DNA of 64,000 bases from Neokomagataea thailandica NBRC 106555 (GCF_001598495.1 NZ_BCZB01000013.1:1-64000), one strand, 5' to 3'; shown: positions 1-10,139, counted from the stretch's first letter. Numbers and translations are program-made. The notes: generated by a model from the letters alone, not told the origin.

Positions 1-2
1 CG

Positions 3-404
3 ACTTTTGATGTGATTAATGCTCAAGGGCAGTACTGTGGTGGTGCTATTGCGCCGGGTGTGAATTTGTCGAGTGAAGCCCTGCATCGGGCTGCGGCGCG
101 ACTGCCCCGTATGAGCATTGGTCGGCCTATTGCTGTCATTGGGCGCAATACCAGCATTGCGATGCGCTCTGGGTTGTTTTGGGGCTATGTGGGGCTTGTC
201 GAAGGTATTATTCGACGCATTGCCGATGAAATGGATGCGCGCCCTAAAGTGGTGGCGACGGGCGGTTTAGCGCCGCTGTTTTCTGAAGGTACAGATCTTT
301 TTGACGTGATGGCACCAGATTTGACGCTGGATGGTCTCCGTCTGTTGGCAGACCGTAATGCGGCTGTTGAACAAGAACATTCTTCCGGTCGCACAGAAAA
401 GTGA
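3..404 (+). CDS. coaX: Type III pantothenate kinase, C-terminal part (5' truncated by window edge)
   Basis: Only the last 133 residues are present; the reading frame runs in from the left edge. Type III pantothenate kinase phosphorylates pantothenate in the first step of coenzyme A synthesis, in the cytoplasm. The visible part starts with [10 protein letters not shown], then GGAIAPGV, which matches the family's conserved core, and a late [11 protein letters not shown] segment followed by a TLDGL ending, which is typical of CoaX C-termini. The gene lies 45 bp upstream of RNase J on the same strand, an order seen in other Acetobacteraceae, where coaX usually follows the nuo operon and birA (family knowledge, not visible here). 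No frameshift is seen in the visible part. Confidence 0.88.
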   Translation, partial: TFDVINAQGQYCGGAIAPGVNLSSEALHRAAARLPRMSIGRPIAVIGRNTSIAMRSGLFWGYVGLVEGIIRRIADEMDARPKVVATGGLAPLFSEGTDLFDVMAPDLTLDGLRLLADRNAAVEQEHSSGRTEK

Positions 405-449
405 TCGGCCATGGATACACTCTCTCATTGATGACAAAAGTAAGGATTT

Positions 450-2111
450 ATGATGACGGATATGCCTGACGGTTTGTCCTTCCTGCCCATGGGTGGGACG
501 GGCGAGATTGGCATGAATTTCAATCTCTATCGTCTCACGAAAGATGGGCGCGAACATTGGTTGGCTATTGATTGCGGTATTGGGTTTTCGGGCAATGATA
601 CGCCAGAAGCTGAAGTGCTTATGCCGGATCCATCCTTTATTGCGGAGCGTAGAAGAGATCTGCATGGGTTAGTGATTACGCATGCGCATGAAGACCACTT
701 GGGTGCTGTGGCGCATTTGTGGCCGTATTTGCAGTGCCCAGTTTATGTGACGCCTTTTGCTGCGGCTGTATTGCGCCGTAAATTGTATGAAGCTGGTCTT
801 TTGAACCAGGTTCCGGTCAATATTATTTTGCCTGCGTCTCGTTTTGATGTGGGACCATTTGACCTGCAATTTGTGCCGGTGACGCATTCTGTTGCTGAAG
901 CACAGGCCATTGCGCTGCGCACGCCGCATGGTTTGATCGTGCATACGGGTGACTGGAAGCTGGATGAAAACCCGCTGGTCGGACCTAAAACGGATCTTGA
1001 GACCTTTGAACGCCTTGGCAAAGAAGGTGTTCTGGCCATGGTGGGTGACAGCACCAACGTCATGAAGGAAGGTCGTTCAGAGTCCGAAGCTGATGTCCGC
1101 ATTGGTCTGACAGAACTCGTGGCTGGTTTGACTGGGCGTATTGCGGTGACGTGCTTTGCAAGTAACGTTGCCCGTGTTGAGAGCATTGCGAAGGCAGCAC
1201 GTGCTTCTGGCCGCGAAGTGATGATTGTTGGTCGTTCGTTGCGTAACCTTGAAACGGCTGCGCGTGAATGTGGCTATTTCTCTGATCTGCCACCGTTCCT
1301 GACGGAGCAGGATGCTCGTGATATTGAAGATGATCGTTTGCTGATGATCATTACGGGCAGCCAAGGTGAGGCGCGTTCTGCTCTGTCGCGCATTGCTGGT
1401 GATACGCATCCCAATATTTCTTTGGGTGAGGGCGATACGGTTATTTACAGCTCCCGCGTTATTCCGGGTAATGAGCAAGCCGTGATGGGTGTGCAGGATA
1501 ATCTGTCCCGTCGTGGCGTGCGTGTGCTGACGGATAAGGACGGGAAGGTGCATACCTCTGGTCATGCGACGGGCGGTGATGTGCGCGTTCTGTATGACTT
1601 GGTAAAGCCCAAATACAGCATCCCGACCCATGGTGAATGGCGTCATTTGACGGCGCATGCGGCTCTAGCGCGTGAAGCTGGGGCTGAGCCAATTTTGTTG
1701 GAAGATGGGGATATTTTGAACCTGTCTCCGGGGGCAGTTGGGGTTGTGGATACAGCGCCAACGGGACGTTTGGCGCTGGATGGTGGCCGTTTGCTGCCTA
1801 TGACGGGCGGTGTTTTGGCTGCGCGTCGTAAGATGCTGTTTAATGGTATCGTTCTGGCCAGCTTCGCAGTGGATGATGAAGGTTACGTTATTGGTAACCC
1901 GAAGATCAGTGCGCCGGGTTTGCTGGAGGTTGAAGATCCAGAAACGCTGCGTATCCGTGAAGAATTTGCAGATGCGATTGACGCGATTCCGGATGAACTG
2001 CGCGAAGATGACCTGATGTTCCGTGATGCGGCGCGTACGGCATTGCGTCGGGCATTGGGGCGTAAGTTGCAGAAGCGTCCGTTGGTTGATGTCCATTTGC
2101 TGCGCGTTTAA
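450..2111 (+). CDS. rnj: Ribonuclease J
   Basis: 553-residue metallo-beta-lactamase/beta-CASP ribonuclease, which combines endonuclease and 5'-3' exonuclease activity in RNA maturation and decay. The zinc-binding HAHEDH motif is at residues 78-83. Other family blocks are an early GGTGEIGMN, HTGDWKLDE, GDSTN and TSGHATGGD. Length equals the usual ~550 residues. The ATG is preceded by TAAGGA a few bases upstream; a second ATG follows immediately, so the start could be one codon later. It lies between coaX and proS, with only 15 bp to proS, so probably in the same transcript. Many alphaproteobacteria use RNase J alongside RNase E. Identification is secure from motifs and length. Confidence 0.95.
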   Translation: MMTDMPDGLSFLPMGGTGEIGMNFNLYRLTKDGREHWLAIDCGIGFSGNDTPEAEVLMPDPSFIAERRRDLHGLVITHAHEDHLGAVAHLWPYLQCPVYVTPFAAAVLRRKLYEAGLLNQVPVNIILPASRFDVGPFDLQFVPVTHSVAEAQAIALRTPHGLIVHTGDWKLDENPLVGPKTDLETFERLGKEGVLAMVGDSTNVMKEGRSESEADVRIGLTELVAGLTGRIAVTCFASNVARVESIAKAARASGREVMIVGRSLRNLETAARECGYFSDLPPFLTEQDARDIEDDRLLMIITGSQGEARSALSRIAGDTHPNISLGEGDTVIYSSRVIPGNEQAVMGVQDNLSRRGVRVLTDKDGKVHTSGHATGGDVRVLYDLVKPKYSIPTHGEWRHLTAHAALAREAGAEPILLEDGDILNLSPGAVGVVDTAPTGRLALDGGRLLPMTGGVLAARRKMLFNGIVLASFAVDDEGYVIGNPKISAPGLLEVEDPETLRIREEFADAIDAIPDELREDDLMFRDAARTALRRALGRKLQKRPLVDVHLLRV

Positions 2112-2126
2112 GGGAATTTAAAAATC

Positions 2127-3443
2127 ATGCGTTTAAGTAAAGCATTTCAGCCAACGCTGAAGGAAGTCCCGGCGGAAGCGCAAATTGCGTCACATCGTCT
2201 TATGTTGCGGGCAGGTCTGATTCGTCAGACTGCTTCGGGCATTTATGCGTGGTTGCCAGCAGGGCTGCGCGTGCTGCGCCGTATTGAAGATATCGTGCGT
2301 GAAGAGCAGGATGCGATTGGGGCGCAGGAACTGCTGATGCCGACGTTGCAATCCGCTGAATTGTGGAAGCGTTCTGGCCGTTATGATGCGTATGGCCCAG
2401 AAATGCTGCGTATTCAGGATCGTCAGGGGCGTGATCTGCTCTACGGGCCGACCAATGAAGAAATGGTCACGGATATTTTTGGCGCGGCGATCAAGTCCTA
2501 CAAGGATTTGCCAAAAGCGCTGTATCATATTCAGTGGAAGTTCCGTGATGAGGTGCGCCCACGTTTTGGTGTGATGCGTGGACGTGAGTTTTTGATGAAG
2601 GACGCATATTCCTTCGACGTATCATACGAAGACGCTGTGGCCAGCTATCGCCGTATGATGCTGTCTTACTTGCGTATTTTCCAACGTCTGGGTGTGCGTG
2701 CCGTGCCAATGGTGGCGGATACGGGGCCGATTGGTGGTGATTTGAGCCATGAATTCTTGGTTCTGGCACCAACGGGCGAAAGCGGCGTGTTCTTTGATGC
2801 CGCTTTGGAAGAGCAAGATTGGCTGAGCCGTCCGGTTGATTGTGATGACCATGCGAGCTTGGGAGAGTTCTTCCAAACGGTGACGGGTCATTATGCTGCG
2901 ACTGACGAAAAGCATGATGAAGCCGCTTGGGCAGAAGTGCCTGAAGCGCGCCGTCGCGAAGGGCGTGGCATTGAAGTGGGGCATATCTTCTACTTCGGCA
3001 CCAAGTACACGGCGTCTATGGGCGTTGAAGTTGTAGGGCCAGATGGGGCGAAGCTTGCGCCGCATATGGGGTCTTATGGTGTTGGCGTGTCGCGTTTGAT
3101 GGGGGCGATTATTGAAGCCTCTCATGATGATGGCGGGATTATCTGGCCAGATTCTGTTGCACCTTATCGTGCGGCGATCTTGAATTTGCGTCCGGGTGAT
3201 GAGGCGTGTGATCGTCTTTGTGCTGAGATCTATGATCGTGAGCCAAACAACCTGATGTATGATGACCGTGATGAGCGGGCCGGTGTAAAGTTTAACGATG
3301 CAGATTTGATGGGGCATCCGTGGCAAGTCGTTGTTGGCCCGCGTGGTGCTAAGAATGGTCTGGTTGAATTGAAGCGTCGTGCTACTGGTGAGCGGGTTGA
3401 GGTCACGGTGCAAGAGGCCCTAGAGCGTATCGGAATCGCCTGA
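2127..3443 (+). CDS. proS: Prolyl-tRNA synthetase, short alphaproteobacterial form
   Basis: Class II aminoacyl-tRNA synthetase that charges tRNA-Pro. At 438 residues it is shorter than the E. coli enzyme (~570) because the editing (INS) insertion domain between motifs 2 and 3 is missing; the chain passes from the GGDLSHEF region (about 203-210) to motif 3 with only a short linker. Visible blocks are GPTNEE (107-112), motif 2 around [17 protein letters not shown] (139-155) and motif 3 [10 protein letters not shown], then an anticodon-binding domain ending near [11 protein letters not shown]. The stop codon overlaps the lolC start by one base (TGATG), implying translational coupling. Misacylated Ala-tRNA-Pro must be handled elsewhere, as in other alphaproteobacteria with this form (family knowledge). 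Confidence 0.95.
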   Translation: MRLSKAFQPTLKEVPAEAQIASHRLMLRAGLIRQTASGIYAWLPAGLRVLRRIEDIVREEQDAIGAQELLMPTLQSAELWKRSGRYDAYGPEMLRIQDRQGRDLLYGPTNEEMVTDIFGAAIKSYKDLPKALYHIQWKFRDEVRPRFGVMRGREFLMKDAYSFDVSYEDAVASYRRMMLSYLRIFQRLGVRAVPMVADTGPIGGDLSHEFLVLAPTGESGVFFDAALEEQDWLSRPVDCDDHASLGEFFQTVTGHYAATDEKHDEAAWAEVPEARRREGRGIEVGHIFYFGTKYTASMGVEVVGPDGAKLAPHMGSYGVGVSRLMGAIIEASHDDGGIIWPDSVAPYRAAILNLRPGDEACDRLCAEIYDREPNNLMYDDRDERAGVKFNDADLMGHPWQVVVGPRGAKNGLVELKRRATGERVEVTVQEALERIGIA

Positions 3444-4690
3444 TGTTTGGCCGCTTTGAGCGTATGGTTGCGGGGCGTTATTTACGCGCCCGCAAAGGTG
3501 AACGGTTTGCGTCCATTATCGCCATTTTCTCGTTAATCGGGATTGCGCTTGGAGTGGCTACGCTCATCATCGTGATGTCGGTGATGAATGGTTTTAAGTC
3601 AGATTTGATGGGGCGGATTTTGGGCCTGCATGGTGATTTGACCGTGTTTGGCTATGGCCGTTCCATTGATGATTATCCGAATGATGTTGCGGCGATTCGC
3701 CAAGTGCCGGGGGTGCGGTCTGCGATTGCGATGACCCAGGGTACGGTTTTGGTGGAAGCCGGGCGTTATTCGACGGGGGCGCAGCTTCAGGGGATTGCGC
3801 AGGATGATCTGCGGAACTGGAAAGCGTTAAGCAGCGGTGTTATTGCCGGTAGCCTTGATCGTTTTGTAGGCGATGATGCTGTTGCGATTGGGATTACACT
3901 GGCGGAGCGTGCGGGCTTAACGGTTGGTTCGCCATTGACGCTGTTATCAGCCGATGGACAAGCGACGCCATTTGGGACGATGCCACGGGCCAAAGTGTAC
4001 CATGTGGCGGTCGTGTTCGATGCAAACTGGAACGACTACAACGCGAATGTTGTTCTGGCTCCGATTGGGGCGGCGCAGAAGTTTCAAATGCTGGGCAATG
4101 CGGCGTCTTTGATTCAAGTGTCTACCGATGACCCGACGCATGTGCAGCCTATTCGCCAAGCGATTGCGGCGCGTTTGGACGATCCGCGTTTGCGGGTGCT
4201 GGACTGGACGCAAAGTGCCAATGGCTTTTTGGATGCTGTGACGGTTGAGCAGAATGTGATGTTCCTCATTCTGACGCTGATTATTCTGGTTGCCGCGTTC
4301 AATGTCATTTCATCGTTGATTATGATGGTGAAGGACAAGACGCGCGACATTGCGGTGCTGCGGACATTAGGGGCTAGTCGCGGCGCGATTATGCGAATTT
4401 TTCTGATGTGTGGTGCTTTTGTTGGTGTTGCGGGGACATTCGCAGGCTCTGTGCTTGGGATTGCGTTTGCGTTGAATATTGAGCGTATTCGGCAGGCGTT
4501 GCAGTCTTTGACAGGGACGAATTTGTTTAACCCAGAAGTGTATTTTCTGGAGCGTTTGCCGGCCAAGCTTGTGTGGTCGCAGGTTATCGAAGTGATTGTT
4601 ATGTCGTTGGTCTTGTCGCTGTTGGCGACGATTTATCCGGCATGGCGTGCTGCAAAAACAGACCCGATTGAGGCCTTGCGTCATGAATAA
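3443..4690 (+). CDS. lolC: Lipoprotein-releasing ABC transporter permease LolC/LolE type
   Basis: 415-residue inner-membrane permease of the LolCDE system, which extracts mature outer-membrane lipoproteins and hands them to LolA. The N-terminus ([19 protein letters not shown]) and first membrane helix around [20 protein letters not shown] are diagnostic of LolC/LolE. A large periplasmic domain follows, then three C-terminal membrane segments and the FtsX-like motif [12 protein letters not shown] single LolC/E gene lies next to lolD, as usual in alphaproteobacteria, where one LolF-type permease is thought to act as a homodimer. It overlaps lolD by 8 bp (4683-4690) and proS by 1 bp, so proS-lolC-lolD probably form one operon. 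Confidence 0.93.
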   Translation: MFGRFERMVAGRYLRARKGERFASIIAIFSLIGIALGVATLIIVMSVMNGFKSDLMGRILGLHGDLTVFGYGRSIDDYPNDVAAIRQVPGVRSAIAMTQGTVLVEAGRYSTGAQLQGIAQDDLRNWKALSSGVIAGSLDRFVGDDAVAIGITLAERAGLTVGSPLTLLSADGQATPFGTMPRAKVYHVAVVFDANWNDYNANVVLAPIGAAQKFQMLGNAASLIQVSTDDPTHVQPIRQAIAARLDDPRLRVLDWTQSANGFLDAVTVEQNVMFLILTLIILVAAFNVISSLIMMVKDKTRDIAVLRTLGASRGAIMRIFLMCGAFVGVAGTFAGSVLGIAFALNIERIRQALQSLTGTNLFNPEVYFLERLPAKLVWSQVIEVIVMSLVLSLLATIYPAWRAAKTDPIEALRHE

Positions 4691-5366
4691 TGCGGTTTTG
4701 CAGCTAAAGAATGTTGTCCGTCGTTTTCGGTCGGGTGATGAAACGTTAGAAATTTTGTCGGGTGCAGATTTTGCGCTCATGCCTGGCGAGATTGTGGCGC
4801 TGGTTGCGCCGAGCGGCACGGGGAAATCGACGCTGCTGCATTTGGCGGGGTTATTGGAAACGCCGACGGAAGGTGAAGTCTGCGTTGCAGGGCGTGTTAT
4901 GGGCCGTAAAGAGGCGGCACGTACGGCGATGCGGCGTGATGAGATTGGGTTTGTCTATCAATTCCATCATCTGTTGGGTGAGTTTTCGGCCTTAGAAAAT
5001 GTGATGTTGCCGCAGCTTGTTGCTGGGGTGTCTAAGGCTGATGCGAAGGCGCGGGCCGTGTCTTTGTTAGAACGATTTGGCCTGGGGCATCGTTTGCATG
5101 CGGCACCGGGGCGGATGTCTGGCGGAGAGCAGCAACGCACGGCAATTGCGCGGGCTTTGGCCAATCATCCTAAAGTTATTTTGGCAGATGAGCCGACGGG
5201 TAATCTTGATTCGGGGACGTCTGATCAGGTTTTTGCCGAACTCTTGCGTGTGGTGCGTGAGGAAGGTTCCGCGGCTTTAATTGCAACGCATAATGCGGAA
5301 TTAGCGGCACGTATGGACCGTACGGTGACGTTGCGTGGCGGTAAAATTGTTTCTTATGAAGGCTAG
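4683..5366 (+). CDS. lolD: Lipoprotein-releasing ABC transporter ATP-binding protein
   Basis: 227-residue ABC ATPase that powers lipoprotein release together with LolC. Walker A is APSGTGKST (42-50), the Q-loop glutamine is near residue 93, the signature is SGGEQ (146-150) and Walker B is VILADE (165-170), followed by [10 protein letters not shown], which is typical of the LolD/MacB subfamily. The start ATG at 4683 is chosen because the product then begins [11 protein letters not shown] at the usual family position; the upstream open frame only reads through lolC out of frame. The 8-bp overlap with lolC suggests coupled translation. A LolA-like protein lies about 40 kb downstream. Confidence 0.94.
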   Translation: MNNAVLQLKNVVRRFRSGDETLEILSGADFALMPGEIVALVAPSGTGKSTLLHLAGLLETPTEGEVCVAGRVMGRKEAARTAMRRDEIGFVYQFHHLLGEFSALENVMLPQLVAGVSKADAKARAVSLLERFGLGHRLHAAPGRMSGGEQQRTAIARALANHPKVILADEPTGNLDSGTSDQVFAELLRVVREEGSAALIATHNAELAARMDRTVTLRGGKIVSYEG

Positions 5367-5397
5367 GTCGATAGGGACGAGCTTTGGTTCGTGGGGT

Positions 5398-5563
5398 GGC
5401 TTCTTTTTCTGAAGAAAAAGAAGCAAAAAGACTTTTGAAAATTTGGGGCTGGTGTGGGGCGTGGACGTCAAGCCTAAGCGTTTGCATTTTTGCGGGGCTT
5501 AAAAGCCGCTCGGCCCTAGTGGATAAGAGTTTTTTTGATTCTTTTTTGCAAAAAAGAATAACC
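5398..5563. repeat. Composite intergenic repeat bounded by two palindromes
   Basis: The 263-bp gap between lolD and dnaE holds two strong palindromes. The first (5400-5423) is a 10-bp stem, CTTCTTTTTC/GAAAAAGAAG, around a TGAA tetraloop. The second (5538-5559) is a perfect 22-bp palindrome of T-run/A-run type. The ~110 bp between them carry no convincing gene. A relative of the first palindrome, with the same TGAA loop and a similar downstream text (GTCTGAAGGTTGGGG against GACTTTTGAAAATTTGGGG), lies after the cls gene at 17963-17983. This looks like a REP-like extragenic family; either palindrome could also act as a terminator for lolD transcripts. Copy number in the genome cannot be judged from the window. 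Confidence 0.6.
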
Positions 5564-5629
5564 AACCCTTTACAGCAAGCACTTCATTAACGGCTGCATA
5601 GAAGCGGGTGTGCGTGCTAGAGAAGCAGC

Positions 5630-8600
5630 ATGTCCCATGCTGATTTTGTTCATCTCCGTAATCACTCGGCTTACTCTTTAAGTCAGGGTGCTATTCGTAT
5701 TCCGGACCTTGTTGGTTTGGCGGTAGAAAACGCCATGCCAGCCGTTGCGCTGACGGATAGTGGCAATCTTTTTGGGGCTTTAGAGTTCTCCCTGACGGCA
5801 CAGGGCAAGAATGTGCAGCCTATTGTGGGATGTCAGCTATCGCTGCCGCCACGGAGTACGAAGCCGGGTGCGCCGTCTGAGCCTTTGGTGGTGTTGGCGC
5901 GGAATGAGGTTGGACTGGCCAATCTGCAGATTCTGTCATCGCATGGTTTTTTGAATGGTGACCCGGGGGATCCGACGGTTGCTGTTGATGTGTTGGGGCA
6001 GCATGCGGATGGGTTGTTTTTGCTAACGGGTGGTAAGCGTGGCCCGTTGAACCGCATGATTGAAGATGAGCAGAAGGTTGAGGCTGAGGCGCTTCTGCAA
6101 AAATTGGCGGCGTTTTTTCCGGATAATATCGCAGTTGAATTGAACCGGTATGGCGAACCGGGTGAGGCGGCGATTGAAGATGTTCTTGTGGCAATGGCGG
6201 ACCGGCATAATGTGCCGCTTGTTGCGACGAATGAGTGTTTCTTTCCTAACCCGAAGATGCATGAAGCCCATGATGCGCTGATTTGTATTGCGCAGGGTCG
6301 GACGATGGCGGAGACGGATCGGTGGCATGTCTCGCCCGAAGCGTGGTTTAAAACGCCGGCTCAGATGCGGGCGTTGTTTCACGATTTGCCTGAAGCCTGC
6401 GACAATACGCTGATCATTGCGCAGAAATGCGCCATTGCGGCAACGACGCGTAAGCCTTTGCTTCCAGTGTGCTCGAAAGTTCGTGAGGGGACCACGGAAG
6501 AAGAAACCTTGGGTGCTATGGCACGCGAAGGGTTGGACGCACGCTTCGAGGCGATGACTCTTAGCGATGAAGAAAAGCAGACATATCGGGATCGTTTGCA
6601 AGTTGAACTCGATATTATCGCAGGGATGGGTTTCCCGGGTTATTTCTTGATCGTTGCGGACTTCATTCAGTGGGCGAAAGCGCATGATATTCCTGTGGGG
6701 CCTGGGCGTGGTTCGGGTGCAGGGTCATTGGTGGCGTATGCGCTGACGATTACGGATATTGATCCGCTGCCATTTGGGTTGCTGTTTGAGCGGTTTTTGA
6801 ATCCTGAACGTGTATCAATGCCTGACTTTGATATCGATTTTTGTCAGGATCGGCGTGACGAAGTCATCCGGTATGTGCGCGAGGAATATGGCGGAAGCCG
6901 TGTGGCGCAGATTATTACGTTCGGAAAGCTGCAAGCAAAAGCGGCGGTGCGGGATGTCGGGCGTGTGCTGGGCTTGCCGTATGGGATGGTGAACCGCGTT
7001 GCGGAACTGATTCCTAATAACCCGGCTAAGCCTGTGACCTTGGCGCAGGCTATTGAGGGCGAAACGCGCTTACAGGAAATGCGTGATAGTGATGAAGCGC
7101 TACGCCGTTTGTTGGAGATCGCGCAGCAGCTTGAAGGATTGTATCGTCACGCATCAACGCATGCTGCGGGCGTGGTGATTGGTGATCGTGAACTAGTCGA
7201 ACTCGTACCGTTGTACCGAGACCCGAAGAGCGACATGCTGGTGACGCAGTTCAACATGAAGTTTGTTGAGCAGGCAGGGTTGGTGAAGTTCGACTTCTTG
7301 GGTTTGACTACGCTAACGATTCTAAAAAGGGGTGTAGACTTCCTTAAAGAACAAGGGGTTACGGTTGATCTTTCACGTATTCCTTTGGATGATAAAAAGA
7401 CCTTTGAGATGCTCGCACGCGGTGATGCGGCGGGTGTATTCCAATTTGAAGGCGCGGGCATGCGTGACATGCTCAAACAGATGGCTGCCAGCCGTTTGGA
7501 AGATTTGATTGCGGGTGTGTCGCTCTATCGACCGGGGCCGATGGCGAATATTCCGGATTATTGCCGTCGTAAACATGGGGAGGCATGGGAGCCGCCGCAT
7601 GAAGAGATCCGCGATATCTTGTCTGAGACCTATGGTATTATGGTCTATCAGGAACAGGTGATGCAGATTGCGCAGCGCATGGCTGGGTATAGCCTCGGCG
7701 GTGCGGATTTGCTGCGTCGTGCGATGGGTAAGAAAATTGCTTCTGAGATGGAGAAGCAGCGAGCGATCTTTACGGAAGGTGCGACGAAGCGGGGTATTAC
7801 ACCAGAGAAAGCGACGGAGGTTTTCGACCTCATGGCGCGCTTTGCGGATTATGGTTTTAACAAATCCCATGCGGCGGCTTATGCCTTAGTTTCGTACCAG
7901 ACCGCGTGGATGAAGGCGAACCACCCGGTGGCGTTCCTGGCTGGTTGTATGTCTCTGGCGCGTGAAAAAACGGAAAAATTGGCGGCTTTGTGCCAAGAGG
8001 CACGCCGCATGAAAATCAAAGTTTTGCCGGTTGATATCAACCGCTCTTTGGCTGATTTTTCGATTGAGACTTTAGAGGACGGGACGCAGGGTATTCGTTA
8101 TGCGCTCTCTGCGGTGAAGCGTGTTGGCGCTGCGGCGATGGATGCTCTGGTGGCGTCACGCGGGGATAAGCCATTTATTGATATGACGGATTTTGCAGAG
8201 CGTGCAGATCCGGCGAGTATCAATAAAATACAATTAGAAAGTCTTGCAAAAGCAGGGGCTTTTGACAGTATCCTGAAAGAAAGACATACGGTTTTTGCGA
8301 GTGCGGAAACCATTTTGCGCCGGGCTCAAGCGAAAGCGCAGGAACAGAAAATGGGTCAAGCGGGCCTCTTTGGGGGGGCTGGTCAGGACCGTGAAATTCT
8401 TAAGTTAAAAGAGGGGCAAGCATGGCCTGATTTTGAGCGCTTGTCCTTGGAAGCGGCAGCGGTGGGCTTCCATATGAGTGCGCATCCGCTGGATGCGTAT
8501 CGTACGGTGTTGCGTCGCTTAGGCGTTACGCCCGCGAGTGGCCTAGAGGCCGCGGCTAAAACGGGTAGCACGCGTGTGAAAATAGCCGGATGTGTGATTG

Positions 8601-9052
8601 ATAAAAAGGAGCGCCCAACCCGGACAGGGAAGAAAATGGCGTGGGTCAATTTATCGGACAGCACGGGGACATGTGAGGCAACGCTATTTTCTGAGACGTT
8701 GGTCTCGTGCCGAGAGCTTCTCGTGGCAGGGCAGGCTGTGCTGGTGAATGCAGAGTTGAAGCTGGATGGCGATGCGCTGAGAATTACGGCTCAGAGTGTT
8801 GTTGATCTGGAGCAGGCGGCGGCTGAAGAGCGTGGGGAAATTCGGGTATGGCTGCAAGAGCCTAAGACCTTGCCGGCTTTGTCTGCCATGCTGGATGACA
8901 TGCGGGGGGGGCGCGGCCGTATTACGCTTTTGCCGTCTTTGGCGGAAACGAGGGATGTCGAAATCGCGTTGCCGGGGACGTATAAAGTGACGCCTCGTTT
9001 GGCGGAGCGTCTGCGGACGATACGTGGGGTTGAGCGCGCAGAGCAGGTTTGA
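5630..9052 (+). CDS. dnaE: DNA polymerase III subunit alpha
   Basis: 1140-residue replicative polymerase of the DnaE1 type. An N-terminal PHP domain starts with VHLRNHSAYSLSQG. The polymerase core has PGRGSGAGSLVAYAL and the catalytic PDFDIDF motif with aspartates at 399, 401 and 403, then KFDFLGL with Asp555, matching the E. coli numbering closely. The finger motif RPGPMANIPDY and a C-terminal OB fold (around TRVKIAGCVIDKKERPTRTG) follow. Length is normal. An 8-base G run (8904-8911) lies near the 3' end and is read in frame as Gly-Gly. The gene is separated from lolD by the palindromic repeat and probably has its own promoter. Confidence 0.97.
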   Translation: MSHADFVHLRNHSAYSLSQGAIRIPDLVGLAVENAMPAVALTDSGNLFGALEFSLTAQGKNVQPIVGCQLSLPPRSTKPGAPSEPLVVLARNEVGLANLQILSSHGFLNGDPGDPTVAVDVLGQHADGLFLLTGGKRGPLNRMIEDEQKVEAEALLQKLAAFFPDNIAVELNRYGEPGEAAIEDVLVAMADRHNVPLVATNECFFPNPKMHEAHDALICIAQGRTMAETDRWHVSPEAWFKTPAQMRALFHDLPEACDNTLIIAQKCAIAATTRKPLLPVCSKVREGTTEEETLGAMAREGLDARFEAMTLSDEEKQTYRDRLQVELDIIAGMGFPGYFLIVADFIQWAKAHDIPVGPGRGSGAGSLVAYALTITDIDPLPFGLLFERFLNPERVSMPDFDIDFCQDRRDEVIRYVREEYGGSRVAQIITFGKLQAKAAVRDVGRVLGLPYGMVNRVAELIPNNPAKPVTLAQAIEGETRLQEMRDSDEALRRLLEIAQQLEGLYRHASTHAAGVVIGDRELVELVPLYRDPKSDMLVTQFNMKFVEQAGLVKFDFLGLTTLTILKRGVDFLKEQGVTVDLSRIPLDDKKTFEMLARGDAAGVFQFEGAGMRDMLKQMAASRLEDLIAGVSLYRPGPMANIPDYCRRKHGEAWEPPHEEIRDILSETYGIMVYQEQVMQIAQRMAGYSLGGADLLRRAMGKKIASEMEKQRAIFTEGATKRGITPEKATEVFDLMARFADYGFNKSHAAAYALVSYQTAWMKANHPVAFLAGCMSLAREKTEKLAALCQEARRMKIKVLPVDINRSLADFSIETLEDGTQGIRYALSAVKRVGAAAMDALVASRGDKPFIDMTDFAERADPASINKIQLESLAKAGAFDSILKERHTVFASAETILRRAQAKAQEQKMGQAGLFGGAGQDREILKLKEGQAWPDFERLSLEAAAVGFHMSAHPLDAYRTVLRRLGVTPASGLEAAAKTGSTRVKIAGCVIDKKERPTRTGKKMAWVNLSDSTGTCEATLFSETLVSCRELLVAGQAVLVNAELKLDGDALRITAQSVVDLEQAAAEERGEIRVWLQEPKTLPALSAMLDDMRGGRGRITLLPSLAETRDVEIALPGTYKVTPRLAERLRTIRGVERAEQV

Positions 9053-9254
9053 TGGCAATCCGATGAAGACTGCCGAATCATGCTTGCAAAAGCGCGGCAT
9101 TTCAGCCATACCGCAGGCGTCCGCGTACCTTGGTTTTGATCAAGGCGGTGGGCAATTCGCACGCATGGCTGGGGCGTTTACCCAAACGTTCTTCTGGTGT
9201 TCCTGAGGGGACCACGCCGTGCGGAGGCTAAACCAGAGGCAAGGAATTCGATTC

Positions 9255-10043
9255 ATGGCAGCGCCTGAATTCACCATGCGTCAGCTGCTCGAAGCTGGCG
9301 TTCACTTCGGTCACCACACACGTCGCTGGAACCCAGCGATGGCTCCATACCTGTTCGGTGTCCGTAACCAAGTTCACATCATTGATCTGCAGCAGACAGT
9401 TCCTCTGCTCGATCGTGCACTGAAGCAAGTTCGTGATACCGTTGCAAACGGTGGCCGCGTTCTGTTCGTTGGTACGAAGCGCGCTGCTGCTGAGCACGTT
9501 GCTGAAGCTGCAACGCGTTGCGGTCAGTACTACGTCAACCACCGTTGGCTCGGCGGTATGCTGACGAACTGGAAGACCATCACGGGTTCCATCAAGCGTC
9601 TGCGTCAAATCGACGAAATGCTGAGCGGTGACACGGCTGGTCTGACGAAGAAAGAAGTGCTCGACATCACGCGTGATCGTGAAAAGCTTGAGCGTTCGCT
9701 GGGCGGCATCAAGGAGATGGGTGGTCTTCCAGACCTGATCTTCGTGATCGACACGAACAAGGAAAAGCTGGCCGTTGAAGAAGCTAACAAGCTGGGTATC
9801 CCGGTTATTGGCGTTCTGGACAGCAACTCCAACCCGGCTGGCGTAACGTTCCCGGTACCGGGCAACGATGACGCTATCCGTGCAATCACCCTGTATTGTG
9901 ATCTGGTGTCTGCTGCAGTTCTGGACGGTATTTCCGCTGAGCTGGCTGCTTCCGGTCATGACATTGGTGCAGAAGAAGAACTGCCAGCTGAAACAGTTGT
10001 CGCTGAGACGGCTGCTGAAGGCGAGCAGGCTTCCGCGAACTGA
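9255..10043 (+). CDS. rpsB: 30S ribosomal protein S2
   Basis: 262-residue small-subunit ribosomal protein. The start at 9255 gives [20 protein letters not shown], the canonical S2 beginning, with AAGGA about 10 bases upstream; the longer open frame starting at 9219 is rejected for this reason. [11 protein letters not shown] and [13 protein letters not shown] are conserved S2 blocks. A 30-residue acidic, Ala/Glu-rich tail is typical of alphaproteobacteria. Codon choice is clearly shifted towards C-ending and CTG codons compared with its neighbours, as expected for a highly expressed gene. It forms the classic rpsB-tsf pair. No convincing promoter was recognised in the 202-bp upstream gap. Confidence 0.97.
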   Translation: MAAPEFTMRQLLEAGVHFGHHTRRWNPAMAPYLFGVRNQVHIIDLQQTVPLLDRALKQVRDTVANGGRVLFVGTKRAAAEHVAEAATRCGQYYVNHRWLGGMLTNWKTITGSIKRLRQIDEMLSGDTAGLTKKEVLDITRDREKLERSLGGIKEMGGLPDLIFVIDTNKEKLAVEEANKLGIPVIGVLDSNSNPAGVTFPVPGNDDAIRAITLYCDLVSAAVLDGISAELAASGHDIGAEEELPAETVVAETAAEGEQASAN

Positions 10044-10088
10044 AACGGTGTGTCGACTCTGCAAAGAGACGATAGCTGAACCAGTCAT

Positions 10089-10126
10089 GCGGCCGGGCGA
10101 GTGCGTCCGGCCGCATTAATTTTTTG
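10089..10126 (+). terminator. rpsB-tsf intergenic hairpin, terminator/attenuator-like
   Basis: An 8-bp perfect GC stem, GCGGCCGG/CCGGCCGC, with a 10-base loop is followed by ATTAATTTTTT. It lies 45 bp after the rpsB stop and 14 bp before the tsf start. Its form is that of an intrinsic terminator. In other bacteria an intercistronic terminator lowers tsf relative to rpsB (established for E. coli), so partial read-through is the likely role here. Confidence 0.75.
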
Positions 10127-10139
10127 AGGGATGAGAGAT

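Noticed and set aside
1077-1658. 193-residue open frame on the minus strand inside rnj
   Set aside because: Antisense shadow of a clear RNase J gene; no family motif or ribosome site.
2622-3413. 263-residue open frame on the minus strand inside proS
   Set aside because: Shadow of proS, which has intact motifs.
5176-5590. Two open frames through the lolD-dnaE gap
   Set aside because: They read through the palindromic repeat and have low-complexity, repeat-derived products.
9228-10088. 286-residue open frame on the minus strand across rpsB
   Set aside because: Long because of the codon bias of rpsB; no recognisable protein features.
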